Below are positions 53,799 through 62,967 of a stretch of 64,000 bases of DNA, piece by piece. The notes under the pieces were generated by a model. That model worked only from the letters and a program-made list of their open reading frames with translations. It was not told the DNA's origin and searched no databases. A program made the translations under genes and the position numbers. Location: NCBI GenBank assembly GCA_034440355.1, contig JAWXBY010000084.1:1-64000 (forward strand). The letters run 5' to 3'. The stretch comes from SZUA-430 sp034440355 (GTDB lineage: Bacteria; Pseudomonadota; Alphaproteobacteria; Micropepsales; Micropepsaceae). The first letter of the stretch is position 1. Each line of letters begins with the position of its first letter.

Positions 53799-54842
53799 AT
53801 GTTTTCGAGTTTGCTTGGAATGCTGTCGTCGGACATGGCGATCGACCTGGGCACGGCAAATACCCTGGTCTATGTGAAGGGGCGCGGGATTGTTTTGAAC
53901 GAGCCGTCCGTTGTCGCCATCATGAACAAGAACGGCAAGAAGCAGGTGCTGGAAGTCGGCAACGCGGCGAAGATGATGCTGGGCCGTACGCCCGGCAACA
54001 TCGAAGCGATCCGCCCGATGCGCGACGGCGTCATCGCCGACTTCGAAGTTGCGGAAGAGATGATCAAACACTTCATCCGCAAGGTTCACAACCGCCGTTC
54101 GTTCGCCAACCCGATGATCATCATCTGCGTGCCTTCGGGCGCCACGGCGGTCGAGCGCCGGGCCATTCAGGAATCCGCCTTGTCGGCCGGTGCGCGGCGC
54201 GTCTACTTGATCGAAGAGCCGATGGCGGCGGCGATCGGCGCGGACTTGCCCGTTACCGAAGCGACGGGCTCGATGATCGTCGACATCGGCGGCGGCACGA
54301 CGGAAGTGGCCGTGCTGTCCTTGGGCGGCATCGTCTATGCGCGGTCGGTGCGCGTGGGCGGCGACAAGATGGACGACGCGATTATCTCCTATATCCGCCG
54401 GCACCATAACCTTCTCGTCGGCGAGGCTTCGGCCGAGCGCATCAAGAAGGAAATCGGCTGTGCACGGGCGCCGGAGAAGGGTCACGAGATCCGGATCGAG
54501 ATCAAAGGGCGCGATCTTCTGAACGGCGTGCCGAAGGAAATTACCATCAGCCAGGCGCAGATCGCCGACGCGCTGCAGGAGCCGGTCAGTCAGATCATCG
54601 AGGCGGTGAAAGTCGCGCTCGAAGCGACGCCGCCAGAGCTTGCGGCCGACATCGTCGACAAGGGCATCGTGCTGACGGGCGGCGGGGCGCTGCTCACCAA
54701 TCTCGACCAGCTGTTGCGCGAGGAGACGGGTCTGCCCGTCTCGATTGCGGACGAGCCGCTGTCTTGTGTGGCTTTGGGGACCGGCAAAGTGCTTGAGCAC
54801 ATCAACACGCACAAGCAGGTGCTTTCGTCGGTTTACTACTGA
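53799..54842 (+). CDS. mreB: Rod shape-determining protein MreB
   Basis: 347-residue actin homologue. Seen: M-A-I-D-L-G-T-A-N-T (phosphate 1), I-V-D-I-G-G-G-T-T-E (phosphate 2) and L-T-G-G-G-A-L-L-T-N. It positions the elongation machinery. First gene of mreB-mreC-mreD-mrdA-rodA, with GGAGAAGGAAG before the ATG. Confidence 0.98.
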   Translation: MFSSLLGMLSSDMAIDLGTANTLVYVKGRGIVLNEPSVVAIMNKNGKKQVLEVGNAAKMMLGRTPGNIEAIRPMRDGVIADFEVAEEMIKHFIRKVHNRRSFANPMIIICVPSGATAVERRAIQESALSAGARRVYLIEEPMAAAIGADLPVTEATGSMIVDIGGGTTEVAVLSLGGIVYARSVRVGGDKMDDAIISYIRRHHNLLVGEASAERIKKEIGCARAPEKGHEIRIEIKGRDLLNGVPKEITISQAQIADALQEPVSQIIEAVKVALEATPPELAADIVDKGIVLTGGGALLTNLDQLLREETGLPVSIADEPLSCVALGTGKVLEHINTHKQVLSSVYY

Positions 54843-54913
54843 TTTATTCTGGGTGGGCGCGTGATTCGCGAGCGCGCCCCGAAGTGTCAGACGAAAGGTA
54901 ACAGTCGTTGGCG

Positions 54914-55900
54914 ATGGCGTGGGATCGCAGGCGCCGGAGAGGTTCGGATCGGGGCCCGTTGGGTCTCGTCGCGAACAATCTTGCGCTTGTGCTTTGCACG
55001 GTCGTCGCGCTCGGCGTTCTGGTCTGGGCGCGCGTGCAGGATTCGTCCTTCGATGAGGCGCGCGGTTGGCTGAACGACGCCACGGCGCCGTTCATGGAGA
55101 TGTTGTCGGGCCCGTCGGCGGAAGTGCGCCGGTGGAGCGAGGGCGTCAGTTCGTTCTTCACGGTCTATTCGGAAAACCAGAAGCTGCGGGAAGAGGTCGA
55201 GGCCTTGCGCGCGGCGCAGCGCGATCTTGCGACGTTGCAGCGCAAGGTGCAGCGCTATGAGGAGCTTCTGAAGATCCCGGCCGATGCCGCCGTCACGTCG
55301 GTGGCGGCGCGCGTGATCGCGGACTCGTCGGGGCCGTTCGTGCGCACGGTGCTGATCAACGGCGGTGGCGGGCAGGGCATCGTCAAGGGGCAAGCCGTCG
55401 TCGACGAGCGCGGGTTGCTCGGACGCGTCATCACCACGGGTCATCGGTCGTCGCGTGTGTTGCTGTTGACCGATCTCAACAGCCGTATTCCGGTGATGAT
55501 CGAGGGCGCGAATCTGAAAGCGATTTTGGTCGGCGACAATACGGGTCTGCCGGTACTCGAATATCTGCCGCCCGGGTCGCGCATCACCGTCGGCGCGCGC
55601 GTGATCACCACACCGGACGGCGGTGCGTTTCCGCCGGGTGTGCCGGTCGGGGTGATCGCGGCCGGGTCGCGTTCGCCGCGCGTCGAGCTCTTCACGAACG
55701 AGGGGCGGGCGGATTTCGTTCGCATTCTTCAGTACACGGCGCCGGTCGACGTTGATGAACCCGCGCCCGAAGCCGTTCCGACGACGCCGGGGGCGCCGGC
55801 TGCAAAGAAACCTGCCGCGGCGTCTTCGCCTGCGCCGACGCCGGTCAAGCCGTTGCCGCAGGCGGGTGCGCCCGTGGCCACGCCCGTTCGGCCGACGTGA
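54914..55900 (+). CDS. mreC: Rod shape-determining protein MreC
   Basis: 328 residues: basic cytoplasmic start, membrane helix at about 23-42, coiled coil at about 75-110, then the beta-domains (V-I-A-D-S-S-G, G-L-L-G-R-V, S-R-I-P-V). Ends in an Ala/Pro-rich tail. ATG at 54914; an upstream TTG would add two residues. Confidence 0.95.
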   Translation: MAWDRRRRRGSDRGPLGLVANNLALVLCTVVALGVLVWARVQDSSFDEARGWLNDATAPFMEMLSGPSAEVRRWSEGVSSFFTVYSENQKLREEVEALRAAQRDLATLQRKVQRYEELLKIPADAAVTSVAARVIADSSGPFVRTVLINGGGGQGIVKGQAVVDERGLLGRVITTGHRSSRVLLLTDLNSRIPVMIEGANLKAILVGDNTGLPVLEYLPPGSRITVGARVITTPDGGAFPPGVPVGVIAAGSRSPRVELFTNEGRADFVRILQYTAPVDVDEPAPEAVPTTPGAPAAKKPAAASSPAPTPVKPLPQAGAPVATPVRPT

Positions 55901-55909
55901 GGCGCGCCG

Positions 55910-56437
55910 ATGCTTGAGGTGGTTCAGGTTGCGCTTCTGACGGTGTTGCGGTGGCTGTGGCTGGCGTTGCCCGTGATCGTTACCGCGGTCGCCATGTTTG
56001 CGTTGATGGCGCCGATGGATTTGCTGCCGATACCGACGCCCGACATCGTGCTGATCGCCGTCTTCTTCTGGGCGATATCGGGGCCGGCGTTTCTGCCGCC
56101 TTGGGCGGTGCTTGCGCTTGGTCTGTTGCAGGATCTTGCCACCGGTGCGCCGCCGGGATTTTGGGCTTTGATCTATCTTCTCGCTTACGGCTTTACGCTG
56201 TCGCAGCGCGTGTTCTTCAAGGGGCGCACGGGGCTCGGTGCGTGGATCGGGTTTGCGCTTGTTGCTGCGCTGGCCGCCGTGGCGACGTGGGTGTTGGGGT
56301 CGATCGTCTATATGCGCTGGCTGCCGCCGTCGCAGATTTACATGCAGGCGATCGTCACGTTCGTCGCCTATTGGCCGGTGTCGAAGGTGTTCCTTCTAAT
56401 GCGACGCACGTTGACCACTGCGCGGGAAGCGCTTTGA
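55910..56437 (+). CDS. mreD: Rod shape-determining protein MreD
   Basis: 175 residues with about five hydrophobic helices, typical of MreD in length and position (between mreC and mrdA). The sequence is poorly conserved across bacteria, so context is the main support. Nine bases after mreC. Confidence 0.85.
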   Translation: MLEVVQVALLTVLRWLWLALPVIVTAVAMFALMAPMDLLPIPTPDIVLIAVFFWAISGPAFLPPWAVLALGLLQDLATGAPPGFWALIYLLAYGFTLSQRVFFKGRTGLGAWIGFALVAALAAVATWVLGSIVYMRWLPPSQIYMQAIVTFVAYWPVSKVFLLMRRTLTTAREAL

Positions 56438-56450
56438 GGAGCGCCCGCTC

Positions 56451-58325
56451 ATGATGGACGGCCGCGAAAGTGTTCGCTATCGCGCGTTCTCGCGCCGGAC
56501 CGCGATCGTGTCGGCGGGGACGCTCGGGCTGTTCACGCTGCTGACGGGGCGGATGTTTCAGCTTTCGGTGTTGCAGAACGATCAGTTCGCGATGCTGGCC
56601 GAGGACAACCGCATCAATTTGCAGTTGGTCGCGCCGCGGCGGGGGCGGCTTTACGACCGCGTCGGCGTCGAGCTTGCGAACACGGCGCAGAATTTCCGCG
56701 TGCTACTGGTGCCGGAGCAGACGAAGAATCCGCGCGCGGTGTTGGAACAGTTGGCGCAGCTTGTGCCGAATTTGTCGCCGCAACGCATTCAGCGCGTGCT
56801 GCGCGATATCGGGCGCGGCAAGAAGTTCAATCCGGTGCTCGTGGTCGAAGGGCTTTCGTGGGAGGATTTCGCGAAGGTCAACATCAACACGCCGGATCTC
56901 ACCGGCATCGTGCCGGATGTCGGCGAGTTGCGGTCGTATCCTTATGGCGCCTGGCTTAGCCACGTGTTGGGTTATGTCGCGGGCGTCACCGACAAGGATA
57001 TCGAGAAACAGCCTGAGCTGTTGTCGCTGCCCGGTTTTCGCATGGGGCGCTCAGGTGTCGAGAAAGCCGCGGATGATGCGCTGCGCGGGACGCCTGGCGC
57101 TTCGAACGTCGAGGTCAATGCGCATGGGCGTGTGATCCGCGAGCTGTCGCGGCGCGAAGGGACGCCTGGGCAAGATGTCGTGCTGTCGCTCGACATGGAA
57201 GTTCAGAAGATCGCGCAGGAGAAACTTGCCGGGCAGAGCGGTTCGGTCGTCGTGATGGATGTGGAGACGGGCGAGATTATTTCCATCGTCTCGGCGCCGG
57301 GGTTCGATCCCAACGCCTTCACGGGGACGGTGTCGCCGACGATCTGGAAGCAGCTCAACGAAGACGAATTGAAACCGCTGCTCAACAAGGCGATCACCGG
57401 CATCTATCCGCCGGGGTCGACGTATAAGCCGATTGTGGCGCTTGCCGCCTTGGCGTCGGGCGCGATGACGCCGCAAGCGCGCGTGCATTGTTCGGGCGCG
57501 CGGCAGCTGGGCAGCCACGTGTTCCACTGCTGGAAGCGCGGCGGGCACGGATCGATGGATATGCACTCTGCCATCAAGCAGTCGTGCGACAGCTATTTCT
57601 ACGAATGCGCGCGGCGGACGGGGATCGAGGCGATTGCGGCGATGTCGCGCAAGTTCGGTCTCGGCCAAGTCTATGGGCTTGAGATTCCGGGCGAGAAGAG
57701 CGGGTTGATGCCCGATCCGGAATGGAAGCTTCGCGCGCGCAAGGATAGCTGGCGGGACGGCGATACGTTCAACGTCGGCATCGGGCAGGGCGCCGTGCTG
57801 ACGACGCCGCTGCAGCTGTGCGTGATGACGGCGCGGTTGGCGAACGGCGGCAAAGCGGTGATGCCGCATGTGATCCGTTCGTTCGGCGGCGTGGAGCGCG
57901 TGCTGCCGCCGCCGGAGGACATGGGCCTCGATCCCGCGCATGTCGCGATCGTCCACAGCGGCATGGACGCCGTGACGAACCAGGGTGGCACCGGCGCACG
58001 CTCGCGCATCGACATCGAAGGCTTCGATATGGCGGGCAAGACCGGCACCGCGCAGGTGCGCCGCCTGACAGCCGAGCTGCGCGGGCGCAGCGCGGATTCG
58101 ATTCCGTGGAAGTTCCGCGATCACGCGCTCTTCATCGCTTTCGCGCCGGTGGACAAGCCGCGCTATGCGATTTCGGTGGTGGTCGAGCACGGCGGCGGCG
58201 GGTCGAAGACCGCGGCGCCGATCGCCAAGGACGTCATGACCCTCGTCGCGCAGCGTGATCCGGCGCGGCAAAAGCTGTTCGTGCCGCCGTCGCGCACCGT
58301 CGCGGTCGCGAACGAGAGGGTCTAG
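56451..58325 (+). CDS. mrdA: Penicillin-binding protein 2 (elongation transpeptidase)
   Basis: 624 residues: N-terminal membrane anchor (about 15-37), PBP dimerisation domain, then the transpeptidase domain with S323-T-Y-K326, S378-C-D and K530-T-G. SCD instead of SxN is usual for PBP2. It is followed by rodA six bases later. Confidence 0.97.
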   Translation: MMDGRESVRYRAFSRRTAIVSAGTLGLFTLLTGRMFQLSVLQNDQFAMLAEDNRINLQLVAPRRGRLYDRVGVELANTAQNFRVLLVPEQTKNPRAVLEQLAQLVPNLSPQRIQRVLRDIGRGKKFNPVLVVEGLSWEDFAKVNINTPDLTGIVPDVGELRSYPYGAWLSHVLGYVAGVTDKDIEKQPELLSLPGFRMGRSGVEKAADDALRGTPGASNVEVNAHGRVIRELSRREGTPGQDVVLSLDMEVQKIAQEKLAGQSGSVVVMDVETGEIISIVSAPGFDPNAFTGTVSPTIWKQLNEDELKPLLNKAITGIYPPGSTYKPIVALAALASGAMTPQARVHCSGARQLGSHVFHCWKRGGHGSMDMHSAIKQSCDSYFYECARRTGIEAIAAMSRKFGLGQVYGLEIPGEKSGLMPDPEWKLRARKDSWRDGDTFNVGIGQGAVLTTPLQLCVMTARLANGGKAVMPHVIRSFGGVERVLPPPEDMGLDPAHVAIVHSGMDAVTNQGGTGARSRIDIEGFDMAGKTGTAQVRRLTAELRGRSADSIPWKFRDHALFIAFAPVDKPRYAISVVVEHGGGGSKTAAPIAKDVMTLVAQRDPARQKLFVPPSRTVAVANERV

Positions 58326-58331
58326 AGGCGT

Positions 58332-59489
58332 ATGCCGCTCAACGAACATTTCGGACCGACCGGGCGCGAATTGCGCGTAATGGGCAAACTGCGCGCGATG
58401 AATTGGTTCCTGGTCGCGCTGATCACGGTGACGTCGTGCATCGGGTTCGTGCTGCTGTATTCGGTCGCCGGCGGCAGCTTCGATCCGTGGGCGGACCGGC
58501 AGATCGTGCGCTTCGGCATCGGCATGCTGCTGCTGTTGGCGGTGGCACTGATCGACATCCGCATTTGGTTCCAGTTGGCGTATCCGATTTACGGCGTTTC
58601 GCTGCTACTCCTGGTCGCGGTCGAATTTTTCGGACGCATGGGCAAGGGCGCGGAACGTTGGATCGATATCGGGCCGCTGCAGTTGCAGCCGTCGGAGTTG
58701 ATGAAGATCGCGCTCATCCTCGCGCTCGCGCGGTTCTTGCACGGCATCTTGGTGGAAGACGTGTCGCGGCCGACGCGGTTGTTCGGCGCACTTGTGTTGA
58801 TAGCGCTGCCGGCGGCGCTGGTTTTGATGCAGCCCAATCTCGGGACGGCGACCATTCTGATCGCCGTCGGGGCTGGGCTTTTGTTTGTCTCCGGATTGAG
58901 TTGGAAGATCATCGTGCCCGTCGTCGTGCTTGCGGTCGCCGCGGTGCCGGTCGGGTGGGAGTTCGTGCTGAAGGACTATCAGAAGCAGCGCGTCTATACG
59001 TTCCTTGACCCGGATACCGATCCGTTGGGCTCGGGCTACAACACGTTGCAGTCGAAGATCGCGCTGGGGTCCGGCGGCGTGTTCGGCAAAGGGTTCGGCG
59101 AGGGCACGCAGAGCCGGCTGAACTTCCTGCCGGAGAAGCAGACGGACTTTATTTTCACCGTGCTTGGCGAAGAGTTCGGGTTGTTTGGGCTCATGATCTT
59201 GATGGGGCTTTATCTCGCGATCCTGACGCAAGGGGTGATGATCGCCCTTGATACCCGAAGTCAGTTCGGACGGCTCGTCGCGATGGGGGTTTGTCTCAAC
59301 TTCCTGCTCTACATCCTCATCAACACGTCGATGTCGATGGGGTTGATTCCGGTTGTGGGGATTCCGTTGCCGCTCGTTTCCTATGGCGGCACGGCGCTGA
59401 TCACCGTGCTGCTGGGCTTCGGGCTTCTGCTCAGCGTGCAGATCCACCGCGGCGTCGACATCCCGCGGTCGGCGTCGAACCTGCTTTAG
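58332..59489 (+). CDS. rodA: Peptidoglycan glycosyltransferase RodA
   Basis: 385 residues with about ten membrane helices. Family features: the conserved W-I-D-I-G-P-L-Q-L-Q-P-S-E-L loop, K-G-F-G-E-G-T-Q-S-R-L-N-F-L-P-E-K-Q-T-D-F-I-F and the G-I-P-L-P-L-V-S-Y-G-G motif. Last gene of the shape operon; overlaps the convergent lipoprotein gene by four bases. Confidence 0.97.
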   Translation: MPLNEHFGPTGRELRVMGKLRAMNWFLVALITVTSCIGFVLLYSVAGGSFDPWADRQIVRFGIGMLLLLAVALIDIRIWFQLAYPIYGVSLLLLVAVEFFGRMGKGAERWIDIGPLQLQPSELMKIALILALARFLHGILVEDVSRPTRLFGALVLIALPAALVLMQPNLGTATILIAVGAGLLFVSGLSWKIIVPVVVLAVAAVPVGWEFVLKDYQKQRVYTFLDPDTDPLGSGYNTLQSKIALGSGGVFGKGFGEGTQSRLNFLPEKQTDFIFTVLGEEFGLFGLMILMGLYLAILTQGVMIALDTRSQFGRLVAMGVCLNFLLYILINTSMSMGLIPVVGIPLPLVSYGGTALITVLLGFGLLLSVQIHRGVDIPRSASNLL

Positions 59490-60400
59490 GCCTGCGCCTT
59501 CTTGCGGCGGCGCCAGAGCCAACGCACCAGGAAGTAAACGCCCAAGAACACCGGGATCCAGGGGATGATCGCGACGATCAGGCCTAAGGCCGTCGCGGCG
59601 CTTGAGCCCATGATGCGCAGGGATTCTTGCCAGACGTCGCGCACGGGTTGGAAGGCGTCGCTGGCCGTCGATTGCGCCTCGAAGGAGATCGACAGGTTTT
59701 CCTTGGCGATGCGTTCGGCGAGGTCGCGGCGTTGGCCTTCGATCTGTTCGATCTCGCTTTGCGTGCGCGAGATTTCGCCCTCGATCTTGATCAGGTCGTC
59801 GGTCTTGGCGCCGCCGCGCTTCGACAGCTCCATCATACGGTCGCGGTAGTTCGACAGCTGCGCCAGACGCGCCTCGATGTCGCGGACCTGGTTGGTGACG
59901 TTCTGCGCGTTGGTGTTGCGGGCACGGACGACGACGTCGTCTTTGCTTTCGCCGGGTAGCAGCGCGAGCAGGCCTTCCTCGAACGGGGCCATGGCGTCGT
60001 GGGGCAGCGCGACGCTGAGGTTGGCGATCGGCAGCGGCGCGTCCGGTTCGCCGACCAGGCGGAACGAGGCGGCGGTGATCTTGCACTTCAGCGCGGGGTC
60101 GTTCTGACAGCGGTCGCGCGCGCGTTCGAAGCGCGCCTTGATGTGTTCGCTCGCCATCGAGACGGTGAGGTTGTGGTCATAGACGTAGGATTCGCCGGAC
60201 TGCGGTTGCAGCTCGGCCGCAGGCGCGCCACCGGCGGTGCCGGCCGAAAACCTGGGGCGCACGATGCCGTCGACCATCGGCGGCTCAGCCGGCGCTTCGG
60301 CGGTCGCCACGTCCCTTTCCGCGTACTGGTTCATCGACGGTTGGTCACAGCCGCAGAGCACAAGTAGGGCTGGAATGATCAGGCTTGGCGTTCGCGACAT
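59486..60400 (-). CDS. DUF4349 lipoprotein
   Basis: 304 residues. Signal peptide with lipobox L-V-L-C-G-C (residues 13-18), then a low-complexity stretch, a DUF4349-type region with a coiled coil (Q-V-R-D-I-E-A-R-L-A-Q-L-S-N-Y-R-D-R-M and I-E-G-E-I-S-R-T-Q-S-E-I-E), a hydrophobic helix near the end and a basic tail R-W-L-W-R-R-R-K-K. The C-terminal helix could anchor it in the inner membrane too. Function unknown. Confidence 0.8.
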   Translation of the reverse strand: MSRTPSLIIPALLVLCGCDQPSMNQYAERDVATAEAPAEPPMVDGIVRPRFSAGTAGGAPAAELQPQSGESYVYDHNLTVSMASEHIKARFERARDRCQNDPALKCKITAASFRLVGEPDAPLPIANLSVALPHDAMAPFEEGLLALLPGESKDDVVVRARNTNAQNVTNQVRDIEARLAQLSNYRDRMMELSKRGGAKTDDLIKIEGEISRTQSEIEQIEGQRRDLAERIAKENLSISFEAQSTASDAFQPVRDVWQESLRIMGSSAATALGLIVAIIPWIPVFLGVYFLVRWLWRRRKKAQA

Positions 60401-60529
60401 GAGGGCCTCGGGCGACGGTTCGGCTGCCACGGTGGCGGCCATTGTGGCCTGAAATGTGGCGGCGCTGGACTCCGTTCGAGCCTTAAGCAAACCTGCGACA
60501 ACATGCACAACCGGAAGGGGCTCGCGGCC

Positions 60530-61306
60530 ATGAAGAACCTGTTCTCTCTCGAAGGGCGTACGGCATTGGTTACCGGGGGCTCGCGCGGGATCGGGAAGAT
60601 GATCGCGGCGGGTTTCATCGCGCATGGCGCGAAGGTCTACATCTCCTCGCGCAAGGCCGAGGCGTGTGAGACGGCGGCGAAGGAATTGTCCGCGGGCGGG
60701 GGCACGTGCATTCCGCTGCCCGTCGACGTGTCGTCGGTCGCCGGGGCGAAGGCGCTCGCCGCTGCGTACGGCAAGCATGAGGCGAAGCTCGACATTCTCG
60801 TGAACAACGCGGGCGCGGCGTGGCTTGAGAAGTTCGACGCCTTTCCGGAGAAGGGCTGGGACAAGGTGATGGACCTCAACGTCAAGGCGCCGTTCTTTCT
60901 GACGCAAGCGCTGCACGGACCGCTGCGCGAGGCGGCGCGTGCGGAGCGGCCGTCGAAGGTGATCAACATCGTTTCCATCGACGGCATCGCGGTCAATCCG
61001 CAGGAGACGTATTCCTACGCCGCGTCGAAGGCGGGGCTCATTCATCTGACCAAACGGATGTCGCTGACGTTGATCAACGACAACATCGTCGTCTCGGCGA
61101 TCGCGCCGGGGGCGTTCGCGTCGGACATGAACGTCGACGCGCGCGACAAGGGCAGTGACGTCGCCAAGCGCATTCCGTCGAAGCGCATCGGCACGGATGA
61201 GGACATGGCGGGCGCCGCGATCTACCTCGCCTCGCGCGCGGGCGACTACGTGGTGGGTGCCACGGTCGTGGTCGACGGCGGGGTGAGTTTGTCGCGGGTT
61301 CAGTAG
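60530..61306 (+). CDS. RhlG-like short-chain dehydrogenase
   Basis: 258 residues. The NAD(P)-binding motif is T-G-G-S-R-G-I-G, catalytic Tyr/Lys in Y-S-Y-A-A-S-K-A-G-L, N-N-A-G present. The overall pattern (start S-L-E-G-R-T-A-L-V-T, Q-E-T-Y-S-Y) is close to RhlG/3-oxoacyl-ACP reductase members. ATG at 60530 follows GGAAGG. Substrate not certain. Confidence 0.88.
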   Translation: MKNLFSLEGRTALVTGGSRGIGKMIAAGFIAHGAKVYISSRKAEACETAAKELSAGGGTCIPLPVDVSSVAGAKALAAAYGKHEAKLDILVNNAGAAWLEKFDAFPEKGWDKVMDLNVKAPFFLTQALHGPLREAARAERPSKVINIVSIDGIAVNPQETYSYAASKAGLIHLTKRMSLTLINDNIVVSAIAPGAFASDMNVDARDKGSDVAKRIPSKRIGTDEDMAGAAIYLASRAGDYVVGATVVVDGGVSLSRVQ

Positions 61307-61434
61307 GGCTTGCGGCCGATTGGCCGGTCGCGCGCGGACTTCCTGGACAGGCGGGGATAGGGTTGCTATACGCACGCCCTCTCCGCACCGGGCATGACCT
61401 CCCACCGCGCGAGGCCGCGCCTATCGGGCCGGAC

Positions 61435-61510
<76 letters not shown>

Positions 61511-61561
61511 TTTTCCACTCGCGGCGTTGGAGGGCGGTCCTGGACCGAAAGGGCGCCTGTC

Positions 61562-61897
61562 GTGACATTTCTTCTTATGCTGTTCGTGACCCGGCTCGTC
61601 GATCCGCTCGTTATCGCCGCGGGCATCGTGCCGTACTTCGGCATTCGCAACGCGCCTTGGCGATCCCTGGCGGGGGCCGCTGCGGCCGGCGTGTTCATGG
61701 GCGTCGTCTATGACTCTGCGGCCATGTTCACACCCCTCGCGTTTGCTTCATCTGTGTTGGCGACCGTTGTGGCTGCTTGTGTCTGGTGGTCGGGTTTGCA
61801 CTTTGGACACATGATTGCGAAGGCCAGAGCCCGAAAGGCGCGCGAGGATTCGCGCCGGCCGCGTCTGGTGCGCGATGAGGATGACTGGCGGCGTTGA
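61562..61897 (+). CDS. Small membrane protein (hypothetical)
   Basis: 111 residues with three hydrophobic segments (about 2-22, 35-50, 55-80) and a basic tail K-A-R-A-R-K-A-R-E. Uses a GTG at 61562. No family recognised. It follows tRNA-Lys by 51 bases. Confidence 0.6.
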   Translation: MTFLLMLFVTRLVDPLVIAAGIVPYFGIRNAPWRSLAGAAAAGVFMGVVYDSAAMFTPLAFASSVLATVVAACVWWSGLHFGHMIAKARARKAREDSRRPRLVRDEDDWRR

Positions 61898-61943
61898 ATG
61901 TGGGCGGGCCAAGTCTCTCGTCGTTGCTCGCAGGCCCCCGGAC

Positions 61944-62285
61944 TCAAGGCAGACGTTCGCAGGCGGTGCCGTCGTTGTCGCCGTCCAGGCGGTGGGGGTC
62001 GCCTTCGCTTTGTTCCATGAAGTCTTGTGCTTGCGATTGCGTGGCGAAGTCTCGGCAGTCTTGGTCGGCCACGCCGAACGGTATGTCGACGTCGCGTTCG
62101 ATGTCGGGTGCGTCTGATGACGTCCAGTGCTGGCGTTGTGCGGGCGGCGCTGGTTCGTCCATCATCGATGCGGCGATGATGTCGGGGCCGACGATGAGTG
62201 CGGCCGTCGCCACGATGAACGTTACGACGCCGAGGCGCAGGTTGGTGTGCGATTGCTGCGGTTTAGATTCGGATCTGTCGTCCAT
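61944..62285 (-). CDS. Excalibur calcium-binding domain protein
   Basis: 113 residues from the ATG at 62285 (GGAGG upstream). N-terminal cytoplasmic stretch, a membrane helix at about 18-40, and a C-terminal Excalibur domain: D-C-R-D-F ... D-G-D-N-D-G-T-A-C-E with two cysteines and the DxDxDG calcium loop. Confidence 0.85.
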   Translation of the reverse strand: MDDRSESKPQQSHTNLRLGVVTFIVATAALIVGPDIIAASMMDEPAPPAQRQHWTSSDAPDIERDVDIPFGVADQDCRDFATQSQAQDFMEQSEGDPHRLDGDNDGTACERLP

Positions 62286-62501
62286 CGTCTGACCTCCGCC
62301 GGAGTCTCGATGGTGCGCGGATGGAGATGGTGCGCGGCTTAAGGCGAGTGCGTGGCGCGTTGCGTCATTGCGAGACATGACGAGAGGCGATCGCGGCAGG
62401 CTGCGGTGGTCGCGTGAAATTCGGGGCTTCTTGTTCAGGCAGCGTTAGGGATGGCGAGAAGTCGCGGTGCGTGATCGAGGCATAAGCAAGCGCGGCGCGC
62501 C

Positions 62502-62837
62502 CTAATGCGTCGTGGCGCTGTCGCCGAAGGTTTGTTGATAGGCGATCGCTTCGGCTTCGTTTCGGCAGAGGAGGCCGCCGAAGCGGAGGGCGCGCGATTC
62601 ACGCTTGCGGGCGAGAACCAGCATCATGACGCGTGCGCCTTTGATGAGTTGGAAGCCCATCCCGTTAGGCTTGTCCGTGTCCGGATAGAGCCCCAAGACG
62701 ATATCGGTCGTCGCCAGGATCTTGCTCAGCTCGCGATCGAAATCCACACCCGAAAGGCCGTCGAGCTGCGCGCTTGTCGCCTCTGCGATGGGCAGGAGCT
62801 TTGAGATCAGTTCGTCGAGTTCATAGCCGTTGCGCAT
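62502..62837 (-). CDS. Conserved hypothetical protein (111 aa)
   Basis: 111 residues, soluble, helical N-terminus (D-E-L-I-S-K-L-L-P-I-A-E-A) then a beta-rich part (V-M-M-L-V-L-A-R-K-R-E-S-R-A). No recognised family and no clear Shine-Dalgarno, but residue composition is protein-like and both flanks are empty of other genes. Confidence 0.5.
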   Translation of the reverse strand: MRNGYELDELISKLLPIAEATSAQLDGLSGVDFDRELSKILATTDIVLGLYPDTDKPNGMGFQLIKGARVMMLVLARKRESRALRFGGLLCRNEAEAIAYQQTFGDSATTH

Positions 62838-62967
62838 CGCCCGTTTCGCACCAAAAGGGGACGCGCGAACGTCCCCATACGGGGCACTGCAAGCGTCATG
62901 CCCGCCCGCTGGCCGGCGCCTGTCATCGGTGCGGTCGGCGCCGCGGTGAGCCTCTAGTGCGCCTTCG

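Noticed and set aside
60401..61405. Upstream continuation of the DUF4349 frame across the SDR gene
   Set aside because: The lipoprotein signal peptide starts at 60400; the remaining part is antisense to the SDR gene.
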